Translations under genes and position numbers: made by a program
Assembly: GCA_017999915.1 (NCBI GenBank)
Contig: JAGNKX010000018.1
Span: 1 to 64,000, forward strand
Direction: 5' to 3'
DNA length: 64,000 bases
Source of the DNA: Spirochaetota bacterium
Lineage (GTDB): Bacteria > Spirochaetota > UBA4802 > UBA5550
Notes under the pieces: model-generated
The model's database searches: none
Seen by the model: only the letters and a program-made list of their open reading frames with translations
Told to the model about the DNA's origin: nothing
Part shown: positions 44,229 to 52,534 of the stretch, one piece after another
How positions within the stretch are numbered: the stretch's first letter is position 1
How the letters are laid out: each line of letters opens with the position of its first letter

Positions 44229-44274
44229 TTGACAAATATCAAAAAGTTATACTAAAAATACTATATTAGTATAA
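44229..44274 (+). promoter_or_regulatory. TetR promoter with overlapping operator
   Basis: TTGACA (44229-44234) and TAAAAA (44253-44258, 18-nt spacer) form a promoter. Nested inverted repeats cover its -10 region: TTATACTAA (44247-44255) with TTAGTATAA (44266-44274), and ATACTA-TAT-TAGTAT (44258-44272). The position fits autorepression by the TetR protein encoded immediately downstream. Confidence 0.55.
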
Positions 44275-44289
44275 ATAGTTCGTTTGGTT

Positions 44290-44862
44290 ATGACAATGAA
44301 GGTAAATAATAGTAAAATTCACGATAATATTTATGAAAAAACGGAAAAGCTCTTTCTGCAGCATGGCATCAAGGGCTGGAACATGGATACCGTGGCCTAT
44401 GAGTCCGGAATGGCGAAAAATACCCTCTATAAAATTATAGGGACCAAGGAACAGCTTCTGGGGCAGATAATAATATCTAAATTAAAGAAAAATATCGAGA
44501 CGATTGTAGGTATTTTCCAAAGTGAGCCTGATTTCATGAAAGCCGTTACGATCGGCGTCAGGCAGCTGACCCAGAGCATCAGCAGGGACAATCCGCTCAT
44601 GCTGGCCCAGGTGTTCCGCGAATATCCGGCGATCAAAGAGCGGTTTGACGCAATCGCGTCGAAGCTCAGCACCTCGATCCACGACTATCTGAACCAGGCG
44701 AAAAAGTCGGGAATAGTACGGGAGGATATCGATAACGATATCCTGATAAGCTCGGTGACGGCAGTCATCAATCATTATCTTAACGGGAATTTCAAGGGAC
44801 GGGATTTTGAGGAAAGGGTCTATAAATCCCTTACCTACCTGTTGCACGGTATCCTGAAATAG
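44290..44862 (+). CDS. TetR-family transcription regulator
   Basis: 190 residues. An N-terminal TetR HTH (about 10-55) reads EKLFLQHGIKGWNMDTVAYE then SGMAKNTLYKIIGTKEQLLG. A helical ligand-binding domain follows (FMKAVTIGVRQLTQSISRD, LTYLLHGILK). I prefer ATG 44290 or 44296 to an upstream TTG; none has a good ribosome site. It starts right after its putative operator and is 49 nt before the Fe-S gene. I infer that it represses the 44.9-52.1 kb cluster. The ligand is probably a hydrophobic substrate of that cluster. Confidence 0.87.
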   Translation: MTMKVNNSKIHDNIYEKTEKLFLQHGIKGWNMDTVAYESGMAKNTLYKIIGTKEQLLGQIIISKLKKNIETIVGIFQSEPDFMKAVTIGVRQLTQSISRDNPLMLAQVFREYPAIKERFDAIASKLSTSIHDYLNQAKKSGIVREDIDNDILISSVTAVINHYLNGNFKGRDFEERVYKSLTYLLHGILK

Positions 44863-44911
44863 CGCAAATCCTAAAATTTCCATTCATCTTCGCAGTGGAG
44901 GCCATGACGTC

Positions 44912-46234
44912 ATGTCATCAATGTTTAAAGAAGAAACCGTGAAGTATCCCGAACTCAGAGCGCTGGAAAATGAGATAGCCACCTGCTTTCGATGCTCCCT
45001 GTGCAAGATGGTGCCCCTGCCGGTATTTAAAAGCAAAGAATTTTCAACGATCTGCCCGATCAATACCCATTACGCCTTTCACAGCTATTCCGCCTCCGGA
45101 TTCGGCTACATGGCCCTTGCCCTTTCAGAAGGGCGCATAGAGGCAGACAGGACGCTGGCTGATATTGTTTTTTCCTGCCGAACCTGCGGGTATTGCGACA
45201 TGGCTTGCAAGTTCATCATGGAATCGGAGCGTAATGAGGTGAACATGGCCCTCCGGGAAGCTCTTGTCAGGGAGGGACTGGCGCCGGCCGAATACAAGGA
45301 GATGGTTCGGCTACTGAAAGAAACGGGGAGTCCCGCCGGAGCGCCATCTGGAAGCGCCGGTGAGTGGGCATACGGCCTTGATCTCAAGAAGCTGCCGGAG
45401 CAGAAGGCGCAGGTGCTCCTCTATGGCGGCTGCATGACAAGGGGCGACAAAAAGGCCATGGTATCGGCGAGAAAACTGGCGAAGCTCCTGGTCAATGCCG
45501 GCGTTGACGTGGGGATCCTGGGCGCTGACGAGCTTTGCTGCGGCCTTCCGGCTCACTGGGCGGGTTTTAAAGATGATTTTGTACAATGCGCCGGTAAAAA
45601 CGCGAGCACCTTGGACCGGTCCGGAGTGAAGACGATCGTAACCGTCTGCGGCGCCTGCCTCGGGACGGCCCGGGCCCTGTACCCACGGTATGGGATCACA
45701 CCACGGACAGAGGTGGTCCATGCCACTGAGTTACTGGAGCGTCTCATACGGAAAAAGAAGATCCGCCTCCCTCGGCCCGTCAACATCAAGGCCACCTATC
45801 ATGATCCCTGTTACCTGGGACGGCGATCGGAGCCCTATGAGGAATGGAAGGGCGAGGAAAAGACCGTCTTCGGCCAGATGAAATACTTCGATCCTCCCAA
45901 GAAAATACGGTATGGCACCGAGGGGGTCTTTGACGCGCCCCGGAATATTTTAAAATCGATCAAGGAGCTATCGTTCAGGGAAATGTTCCGGATCAGGGAG
46001 TATTCCCACTGTTGCGGCGGGGGCGGCGGACAGTCACCGCTCTACGACGAAATGTCTTTGCGGGCGGCCCGGGACCGCGTCGGTGAGGCCCGCGCCGTGG
46101 GCGCCGACTATTTGGTAACAGCCTGTTCCCATTGCAAGACCCACCTGGGAAAAGCGTGCGGGGATAATGATGATAAAGGCATGCGGGTGGTCGATATCAT
46201 CGATATCGTGTACCAGGCAGCAGGTCTTGAATAG
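44912..46234 (+). CDS. CCG-domain iron-sulfur oxidoreductase (GlcF/HdrD-like)
   Basis: 440 residues. The N-terminal dicluster ferredoxin is degenerate at its first site (CFRCSLCKMVPLP with a later CP) and clear at the second (CRTCGYCDMACKF). Two cysteine-rich CCG domains follow: LLYGGCMTRGDK with ELCCGLPAHWAG, and YHDPCYLGRRSE with YSHCCGGGGGQSPL. Such proteins carry electrons from FAD-linked dehydrogenases (GlcDE, LldE, GlpAB) to the quinone pool or to heterodisulfide-type sites. Two FAD-binding-4 proteins are encoded just downstream, so this is their likely partner. It has no membrane anchor. Confidence 0.87.
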   Translation: MSSMFKEETVKYPELRALENEIATCFRCSLCKMVPLPVFKSKEFSTICPINTHYAFHSYSASGFGYMALALSEGRIEADRTLADIVFSCRTCGYCDMACKFIMESERNEVNMALREALVREGLAPAEYKEMVRLLKETGSPAGAPSGSAGEWAYGLDLKKLPEQKAQVLLYGGCMTRGDKKAMVSARKLAKLLVNAGVDVGILGADELCCGLPAHWAGFKDDFVQCAGKNASTLDRSGVKTIVTVCGACLGTARALYPRYGITPRTEVVHATELLERLIRKKKIRLPRPVNIKATYHDPCYLGRRSEPYEEWKGEEKTVFGQMKYFDPPKKIRYGTEGVFDAPRNILKSIKELSFREMFRIREYSHCCGGGGGQSPLYDEMSLRAARDRVGEARAVGADYLVTACSHCKTHLGKACGDNDDKGMRVVDIIDIVYQAAGLE

Positions 46235-46247
46235 GAGGGCCCGTTCC

Positions 46248-47720
46248 ATGATAACAGATAAAAACCTTCAACTGCTATCCGATCACAACTCGGTGGAAAC
46301 CTCCCCGGAGGCCCTTCGAAGATATGAGCTTTACAATCCTCTCATCGAGGGGCACCGTGCGCCCCGGTGCGCCATAAAACCGAAAGACGTCGGACAGCTT
46401 CAGCGCGTCATCCGCACGGCAAAGGATGAATCCTTAGGGCTGGTGCCCGTGTCCTCGGAAGGGCCCCATCTGAAAGGAGGCACAGCCTGCGGGGCCGACC
46501 ATGCTGTTGTGGACCTGTCCCACTGGAAGAGCATCCCCTGGGTCAATAAAAGGAACAGAGTCTGCATTGTCGAGCCGGGCGTCACCTACGATGAGCTGAA
46601 CCGGTTCCTGGAAAAAGAAGGGATGACCCTGCCGACGCCCCTGGCGCCGCGGAGCGGCAAAAGCGTCCTGGCCTCTGTCATCGACCGGGAGCCCCACATA
46701 TGGCCGAGGATGCAGTGGGACATGCAGGACCCGGTGGCGAGCACGGAATTCATCTATGGGACCGGCGAGCTCTTCCGGAGCGGCGCGGCAGGCGGCCCCG
46801 GAACGCTGGAGGAGCAGAGACGGTCGAAGGGCGCCCAGAAAATGCCGATGGGCCCCGGACAGTCCGATTTCCAGAGGATACTCATCGGCGCCCAAGGCTC
46901 CATGGGGATCATGACCTGGATAAGCCTTCGGACCGAGCTGCTTCCCTCCGTGGAGCGGCCCATGGTCATCGCCTCGGACCGTCTCGACAGGATCGTGGAA
47001 TACGTGTACGAGGCCCAGCGCCCCTGGCTGGGGGAACAGACCTTCATCCTTAACCGCACCGCTGCAGCGATGCTTATGACCTGGGCCGGGCCAGAGAACT
47101 ATGGCCGGGTCAGGGGTTCCATTCCGGAATATATCTGCATGCAGAACATCGCCGGGTTCGAGCGGCTTCCGAAGGAGAGACTGCAATACCAGTTCGAGGA
47201 ATTGAATGACATGGCCGGCGGCAACGGCCTCAGGTTCGCCGAATCGGCCGGGGAGGTGGACGCCGCGGAGCTGTTGAAAGCGGCCCGGACACCCTGCGGC
47301 ATTTCGGACTGGCGCCACGCCATCATGGGCCACTGCCTTTCTGTCTTCTTCCTTTCCCTGCTCAATAAATCAGCAGAATATATCCGAATTGTCCAGGAAG
47401 CTGCCGCGGCAGCAGGCATAGACCGCGAGCGGATAGGCGCGTATCTCCAGCCCGTGGTGCAGAACCATGCCTGCCACATGGAATTCATGATACCATTCAA
47501 TCCCCAATCGGCCGGCGAGATTGAGACAATGAAAAGGCTGGAGGCCGATTTGACAGAGCGGCTCATGAAGGAAAAGGCCTTTTTCAGCAGGCCCTACGGT
47601 TCGGCCTCCCGCAGGGTCTTTGACAATAACCCGGGCAATACGGAGCTCCTGAAGATAATCAAGGAAATGTTCGATCCGGGGAACGTTCTCAATCCCGGAA
47701 AATTCGGGCTCACGGTGTAA
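46248..47720 (+). CDS. FAD-linked oxidase (VAO/PCMH superfamily), first of two
   Basis: 490 residues from ATG 46248 (AGGAGGG 10-15 nt upstream). The N-terminal FAD-binding domain has AIKPKDVGQLQRVIRTAKDE, VVDLSHWKSIPWVNKRNRVC and IVEPGVTYDELNRFLEKEGM. The pyrophosphate-loop region is unusual (PVSSEGPHLKGGTACG). The C-terminal substrate domain ends in MFDPGNVLNPGKFG, typical of this superfamily. It begins 13 nt after the CCG gene and is surely in the same operon. It probably oxidises an alcohol or hydroxyacid, with electrons leaving through the Fe-S partner. Confidence 0.83.
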   Translation: MITDKNLQLLSDHNSVETSPEALRRYELYNPLIEGHRAPRCAIKPKDVGQLQRVIRTAKDESLGLVPVSSEGPHLKGGTACGADHAVVDLSHWKSIPWVNKRNRVCIVEPGVTYDELNRFLEKEGMTLPTPLAPRSGKSVLASVIDREPHIWPRMQWDMQDPVASTEFIYGTGELFRSGAAGGPGTLEEQRRSKGAQKMPMGPGQSDFQRILIGAQGSMGIMTWISLRTELLPSVERPMVIASDRLDRIVEYVYEAQRPWLGEQTFILNRTAAAMLMTWAGPENYGRVRGSIPEYICMQNIAGFERLPKERLQYQFEELNDMAGGNGLRFAESAGEVDAAELLKAARTPCGISDWRHAIMGHCLSVFFLSLLNKSAEYIRIVQEAAAAAGIDRERIGAYLQPVVQNHACHMEFMIPFNPQSAGEIETMKRLEADLTERLMKEKAFFSRPYGSASRRVFDNNPGNTELLKIIKEMFDPGNVLNPGKFGLTV

Positions 47721-47783
47721 GGTTAAATACCAGCGCAGAATGAGTATATTGTAATACGATACTTTCATTACCAGGATAGGGCC

Positions 47784-49514
47784 ATGTTAACATCTGATGA
47801 ACTGGAAGAGCTGCGGCAGATCGTCGGTCCCCAATGGGTGAGGGATGATCCCGCCACCAGGGACGCGTACGCCATCTATTATAACTCGTCGTCCCTGAAC
47901 AGGGAGGACAAGCTCTGGACCAGCCGCCCCGCGGCGGTCATCATGCCCCGGACGGCGCAGGAGATATCGGCGCTGACGAAGTTCTGCAACAGGAAGGATT
48001 TCATGCTCAAGCCCTTTTCCACGGGCTGGATCACCTCCTCGGCGCCAGGGAGCCGCAAGACCATCATCCTCGACCTGAAGCGCATGGACAGCATAATCGA
48101 CATAGATGTGAAGAACCAGATCGCCATCGTGGAGCCCTACGTGAGGGCTATAGACCTGCAGACGGAGCTCTGGAAGGTGGGACTCAACGTCCATGCCGTT
48201 TCGTGCGGCGGCAATCATTCCATCCTTGCGTCTGCGGCCGCCGCCTGGGGATACGGCATCACCGGGGCGTCCATGGGATTCCAGGCGCGGAACATGCTCG
48301 GCGTCGAATGGGTCATGCCCTCCGGGGAGGTCGTCACCCTGGGGAGCGCCGGGGACGGCGCCGAATGGTTCAGCATAGACGGGCCGGGCCCGGGGGTGAG
48401 GGGCCTCATCCGCGGGTTCCAGGGCACCTTCGGCGGCCTCGGCACCTTCACCAAGGCCGCCATCAAGCTCTACCGCTGGAACTCGGACGCCGAGTACGAA
48501 GTGCACGGCGGGTCTCCCAAGTACGTGCTCAACCGCGACCTGCCCAACATCGGCATCTTCCTCTGCACGTTTTCATCGAAGCAGCAGATAACGGACGCGG
48601 GGTACAAGCTGGGCGAGGCCGAGTGCAACTACGCTGATTTCAGGATGCCCGCCTTTTTCGTGGCCCTGGGGTTCACCGACAATAATCTTGAATTGAAGAA
48701 GCTCTGGTCCACGGGGATATTCCAGAACCTGGCCCGGTACATGATCACGGTGTGCGTTCACGGTCATTCCAAAAAGGAATTCGAATGGAAGGTGAAGGCC
48801 CTCAAGGAAATAATAAAAGAGACCGGTGGCATCACGTTCCCCATGGTGCAGATCCCCATCCCGGTCTTCTCCCTGATGAAGCCCCTGTTCAAGATGATGA
48901 AGGACCCGGTGAAGGTCATGAGGCGCATACCCTTCATGCAGAAGATAATGGATTCTATCGTGCTCAGCGAGGAGCAGCGCCTGAAGCTCCTCACCACGGC
49001 CTTCTTTATCCTGCTGCGCCACGCCAACAACACCCAGGGCGGTTTCAGGGCGTCGTCGGGCATGTTCACGTCCGTGGGCGCCTTCGATACCTGGGACATG
49101 GGCTTTGAGCAGGCCGAGTATATCGCCGGGGTCAAAAAGTCTGCCATCGAAAAGGGGCTGATCGTGGACGACGGCGGCGATCTCGGCTGCGGCGGTACCT
49201 TCGATTCCGGTCACCTCGGCTACATTGAGGGCATCGGGGAATACTCCACCAACAATCCCGATTCGAGGAAGGCCACCAAGGAGATCGTGGCCGAGTCGCT
49301 CCGGGGGACCATCGAGAAAGCACTGGGGGTGCCCATCGCCGCCTTCGGCGGGCCCATGAACAGGATGTTCGGCCCCCATTGCTACAATTATCATGAAATG
49401 ATCATGAAGATCAAGGAAAAGCTCGATCCTAATTCATCATACGACTCGTGGACCTACAGCGGTCCGTCGGAAAAGGCTTTTCCTGATGAAAAAGAGGATT
49501 ATACGTTTTTTTAA
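47784..49514 (+). CDS. FAD-linked oxidase (VAO/PCMH superfamily), second of two
   Basis: 576 residues. The FAD domain has AVIMPRTAQEISALTKFCNR, FMLKPFSTGWITSSAPGSRK, IAIVEPYVRAIDLQTELWKV and ILASAAAAWGYGITGASMGF. The latter segment is followed by MPSGEVVTLGS and a GPGPGVRGLIRGFQGTFGGL stretch reminiscent of VAO/4-cresol-dehydrogenase enzymes. A hydrophobic insertion PIPVFSLMKPLFKMMKDPVK may touch the membrane. It differs strongly from the first oxidase and lies 63 nt downstream. A GlcDE-like heteromer with the CCG protein is one reading; two independent substrates is another. Confidence 0.83.
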   Translation: MLTSDELEELRQIVGPQWVRDDPATRDAYAIYYNSSSLNREDKLWTSRPAAVIMPRTAQEISALTKFCNRKDFMLKPFSTGWITSSAPGSRKTIILDLKRMDSIIDIDVKNQIAIVEPYVRAIDLQTELWKVGLNVHAVSCGGNHSILASAAAAWGYGITGASMGFQARNMLGVEWVMPSGEVVTLGSAGDGAEWFSIDGPGPGVRGLIRGFQGTFGGLGTFTKAAIKLYRWNSDAEYEVHGGSPKYVLNRDLPNIGIFLCTFSSKQQITDAGYKLGEAECNYADFRMPAFFVALGFTDNNLELKKLWSTGIFQNLARYMITVCVHGHSKKEFEWKVKALKEIIKETGGITFPMVQIPIPVFSLMKPLFKMMKDPVKVMRRIPFMQKIMDSIVLSEEQRLKLLTTAFFILLRHANNTQGGFRASSGMFTSVGAFDTWDMGFEQAEYIAGVKKSAIEKGLIVDDGGDLGCGGTFDSGHLGYIEGIGEYSTNNPDSRKATKEIVAESLRGTIEKALGVPIAAFGGPMNRMFGPHCYNYHEMIMKIKEKLDPNSSYDSWTYSGPSEKAFPDEKEDYTFF

Positions 49515-49596
49515 GTGAATTATGTAGGCAACCTCCGCCTTCTGATTACATTTGTAAATCAATATTTGCATATGACTTATAACGCAGGTGAATGCT

Positions 49597-50673
49597 ATGA
49601 GCGAATATGTGAGTCCGAAAGTGAAAGAGGGTTGGACCGGCCCCGGCAGGAGCGATGGCGATATACGCCCCCTGGAACCGGCGGATGACGCCCTCCATAT
49701 AGAAATCGGCAAGAGGGGCCTGTACGAGTGGTGGTACTTTGACGCCCACCTTGACGGAGGACACACCATCGTGGCGTTCTTCTACGCGGCAAATCCCAAC
49801 CCGGGCATGTCAGGCAAAAGCGGAGTGGAAATCGTACTCCTCAGGCCGGACGGTAAGAAAACCCAGGTCTTCATACCATACGGTGCCCGTGATTTTGCCG
49901 CATCGAGGGAAAAGCCGGAAGTAACGATCGGCGCCAACTACATGAAGGTCCGCAAAGGCAAAAACGGGCTGCCGGAATATGAGATATTCATCAAGGAGAA
50001 GGACCTCGGCTGCCATCTCATTTATAATGCAGAGGTCAACGGTTGGAAGCCGGGGAGCGGCTACTCCCATTTCGGGGACATGGGCTACTTCGCCTGGGTC
50101 ATTCCTTTCGCGAGGGCGTCGGTGAAAGGGACCGTGACCGACGTCGATTCAGTCATGAAGGTGAGAGGGATCGGTTACCATGACCACAACTGGCTCAACT
50201 TCCAGTTCGCGCGTATAATCAACTACTGGATGTGGGGACGTATCTATTCGAAGCGCTACACCGTTTCCTACGCCTACATCCAGTGCAACAAAAAAATGGA
50301 TAATCACACGGTTAAGGTCCTGATGGTGGCTGACGGAAAGAACGTCATCGCCAGCACCGGCGATTTTCATTTCCAACAGGACGAGCATGTTTATAACCAG
50401 AAGGCAGGGCACCGCTATCCAAAGAACGTTACCATAGCAATGACGGGTAAGCTCAAGGTAACGCTTTCCGTTGAAAAGGTGCTGGAGGCGGTGGACATGC
50501 TTGAACAATTCAACCCGCTCCTCAGGATTCTGGCGAAGATGATCGGCGGGATCAAGCCCGGGTATTTCAGGCTTCTTTCCAGTTTCACCGTCGCCGTGAC
50601 CGGTAAGGGAAAGACCATACAGGAGAAGGGAACAACGCTGCACGAGATCGTGCTGTTGAAGCCGTCAGAATAA
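49597..50673 (+). CDS. CrtC/AttH-like lipocalin-fold protein
   Basis: 358 residues, no signal peptide. The opening segment YEWWYFDAHLDGGHTIVAFF (about 45-64) and YHDHNWLN (near 190) are the signatures of hydroxyneurosporene synthase (CrtC, carotenoid 1,2-hydratase) and the related AttH-like double-lipocalin fold. The rest is beta-rich. Related proteins hydrate or bind terpenoid or other lipophilic compounds. No carotenoid genes are nearby. Its place between FAD oxidases and a FadL porin suggests a role on a hydrophobic substrate. AGGTG precedes ATG 49597; an in-frame GTG lies 9 nt upstream. Confidence 0.7.
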   Translation: MSEYVSPKVKEGWTGPGRSDGDIRPLEPADDALHIEIGKRGLYEWWYFDAHLDGGHTIVAFFYAANPNPGMSGKSGVEIVLLRPDGKKTQVFIPYGARDFAASREKPEVTIGANYMKVRKGKNGLPEYEIFIKEKDLGCHLIYNAEVNGWKPGSGYSHFGDMGYFAWVIPFARASVKGTVTDVDSVMKVRGIGYHDHNWLNFQFARIINYWMWGRIYSKRYTVSYAYIQCNKKMDNHTVKVLMVADGKNVIASTGDFHFQQDEHVYNQKAGHRYPKNVTIAMTGKLKVTLSVEKVLEAVDMLEQFNPLLRILAKMIGGIKPGYFRLLSSFTVAVTGKGKTIQEKGTTLHEIVLLKPSE

Positions 50674-50783
50674 GCATATCAGCGTACATGAAAGATAGAG
50701 GCAGGTGCCGGTAGGAAGAATATGAAAATTGTCTGTTAAAGCGGGATTTGATTATTTCTTTATCTATTATAGGGGGGTCTTTC

Positions 50784-52094
50784 ATGAAGAAGATACATGT
50801 TCTGTCCATGGTTTGCGCTTTTGTCGTGGCCGCTTCCGCCGCTCTCTTCGCCGGGAGCGCCGAGGAGAACACCAACCAGAGCGCCGAGTACATGAAAACG
50901 CTTAACCGCGGCGCGTCGACCGATGCCGACGCATCATTTTATAATCCCGCCGGCACGGCCCTCATGGAGGAGGGGGCATACATCTATCTCAGCGCCCAGT
51001 ATATTTTACTGCCTATCGAAATCCGCGGACACAGCCTTTCGCGTAGCGTCTACCGCGGGGAAAAAACCTCCTACTGCATGCCGAACATCCATGTTGTCTA
51101 CAACAAGCACAACGCCGGCGGCGGATCAGGCGATCTTGCCTGGTCCTTCAGCGGGATGGCCCTCGGCGGCGGCGGGTTTGGGAAGTATAACCAGGGCCTA
51201 TCCTATATCGACAATACCCTTTTTCTTCTAAAAGATGTATTTAATTCATTCTTCACATCCGCCGGCATTCCCTATTCCATAGGGCCACTTATCACCTCGA
51301 AGTTCGAGGGCTCCTCGGTCTATTATTCGGCCATGACCAACCTTGCCTACACGGTCCTTGATGACAGGCTGGCTTTTTCCCTGGGATACCGCTTCATCCT
51401 CGGATCGGGAACCTACGACGCGAAGCTTTACAGCAACGGATTCCTCATTCCGCTGGGGGGGGATTTCCATGCGACCCAGAGCGGCCTGGCCCACGGCGTC
51501 ATAGTCGGCCTGAGCGCAAAGCCGGTCGATGACCTCACCATCGGTTTCAAGTACGAATATAATTCACCGCTCAAGATGAAGACAAACGCTAGCGGTTACT
51601 ACATAGTCGGCCTTGTCGATTCCAGCCTGATGGATGGCGGGGAGGCCCACCGCCAGATTCCGATGAACCTGAACCTGGGCCTTGCCTACCGGGTCAAGGG
51701 GTTACAGTTCTCCTGGACCTATTCACATTACCTGTGCCATATTGCCCAGTGGAAGGGTAAAGAGAAAAGTTACTATGACGGATACGAGGTCGGGATGGGC
51801 CTTGATTACACCTTCTCCACGGCGCCGCTGAATATCGGCTGCGGCTATGTATTCACCAATGGCGGCGCCAGGCCGTCGGGCCAGAGCCAGATAGCTGAAT
51901 TGCCCAACGGCCATACCTTTGGAGTAGGCCTTTCATACACATACGCTAAGATCGTTAAACTAACAGTAGCCCTCGGATACATATATTTCGAAACTGTTGA
52001 TATCAACAAGGGGACCATGCTGAAGTTCTTGCCTGCCCGTTTTTATAAAAAGGGTTATGATGCGGCAATCGGCGCTGAGTTCAAGGTCATTTAG
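50784..52094 (+). CDS. FadL/OmpP1/TodX-family outer-membrane transporter
   Basis: 436 residues. A signal peptide covers residues 1-23 (KKIHVLSMVCAFVVAASAAL). The N-terminal plug starts with NRGASTDADASFYNPAGTAL (about 41-60), the FadL signature region, then a 14-strand barrel with typical aromatic girdles (YTVLDDRLAFSLGYRFILGS, GFKYEYNSPLKMKTNASGYY). The family imports long-chain fatty acids, aromatics and other hydrophobic molecules through the outer membrane. The ribosome site AGGGGGG precedes ATG 50784. It is the last gene of the TetR-Fe-S-FAD-CrtC-like cluster, which suggests the cluster's substrate enters here. Confidence 0.87.
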   Translation: MKKIHVLSMVCAFVVAASAALFAGSAEENTNQSAEYMKTLNRGASTDADASFYNPAGTALMEEGAYIYLSAQYILLPIEIRGHSLSRSVYRGEKTSYCMPNIHVVYNKHNAGGGSGDLAWSFSGMALGGGGFGKYNQGLSYIDNTLFLLKDVFNSFFTSAGIPYSIGPLITSKFEGSSVYYSAMTNLAYTVLDDRLAFSLGYRFILGSGTYDAKLYSNGFLIPLGGDFHATQSGLAHGVIVGLSAKPVDDLTIGFKYEYNSPLKMKTNASGYYIVGLVDSSLMDGGEAHRQIPMNLNLGLAYRVKGLQFSWTYSHYLCHIAQWKGKEKSYYDGYEVGMGLDYTFSTAPLNIGCGYVFTNGGARPSGQSQIAELPNGHTFGVGLSYTYAKIVKLTVALGYIYFETVDINKGTMLKFLPARFYKKGYDAAIGAEFKVI

Positions 52095-52534
52095 CACCTC
52101 GGGACCACATCCGGGTACGGGGATCGTCTGGGATACGATTTAATTCAGGGTTCATCCCAATTTTGGGATGCGCTCTGAATATCACCGCGGAAGTGATGAA
52201 TTATTGTATGATCTCTCCATGAATGGGGATAACCGGACCATCGATGGTTATCCCCTTTCCGATGATGTTCACCTAACTGACATAATAATCCTCATGAAAG
52301 CGATTCCTTATACACAATTCATCGCTCGAGCCAGTGATGACTCTTTTTTTAAGGCATAATAATTTCAGGCTTACAGCTCCGGAACATAACTCCTGAGGTT
52401 TTCGCGCAATTCAATAAAAATTACTGGCAAGTAATATTTTTAGTATTGTATTATTAATAGATAGTGCTATATTGTATAGAGAATGCCATAAGTAAGGATT
52501 GCTGACATATCTATAAAAAGCGAATGATTGTCAT
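52095..52534. other. Intergenic region after the FadL gene
   Basis: A 440-bp spacer. An 18-bp palindrome CATCCCAA-TT-TTGGGATG lies at 52153-52170 and a hairpin terminator at 52225-52258. The rest is AT-rich. A 63-codon frame at 52168-52359 runs through both structures, has no ribosome site, and I do not consider it a gene. Confidence 0.55.
52225..52258 (+). terminator. Possible terminator of the FadL cluster
   Basis: Stem GGGGATAACC/GGTTATCCCC around an 11-nt loop, followed by only three T. It is 131 bp after the FadL stop codon. Confidence 0.45.

Noticed and set aside
46167-46247. Upstream extension of the first FAD oxidase into the CCG gene
   Set aside because: The strong AGGAGGG before ATG 46248 and the overlap with the coding end of the CCG gene favour the internal start.
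52168-52359. A 63-codon frame after the FadL gene
   Set aside because: It has no ribosome site and runs through a palindrome and a terminator-like hairpin.
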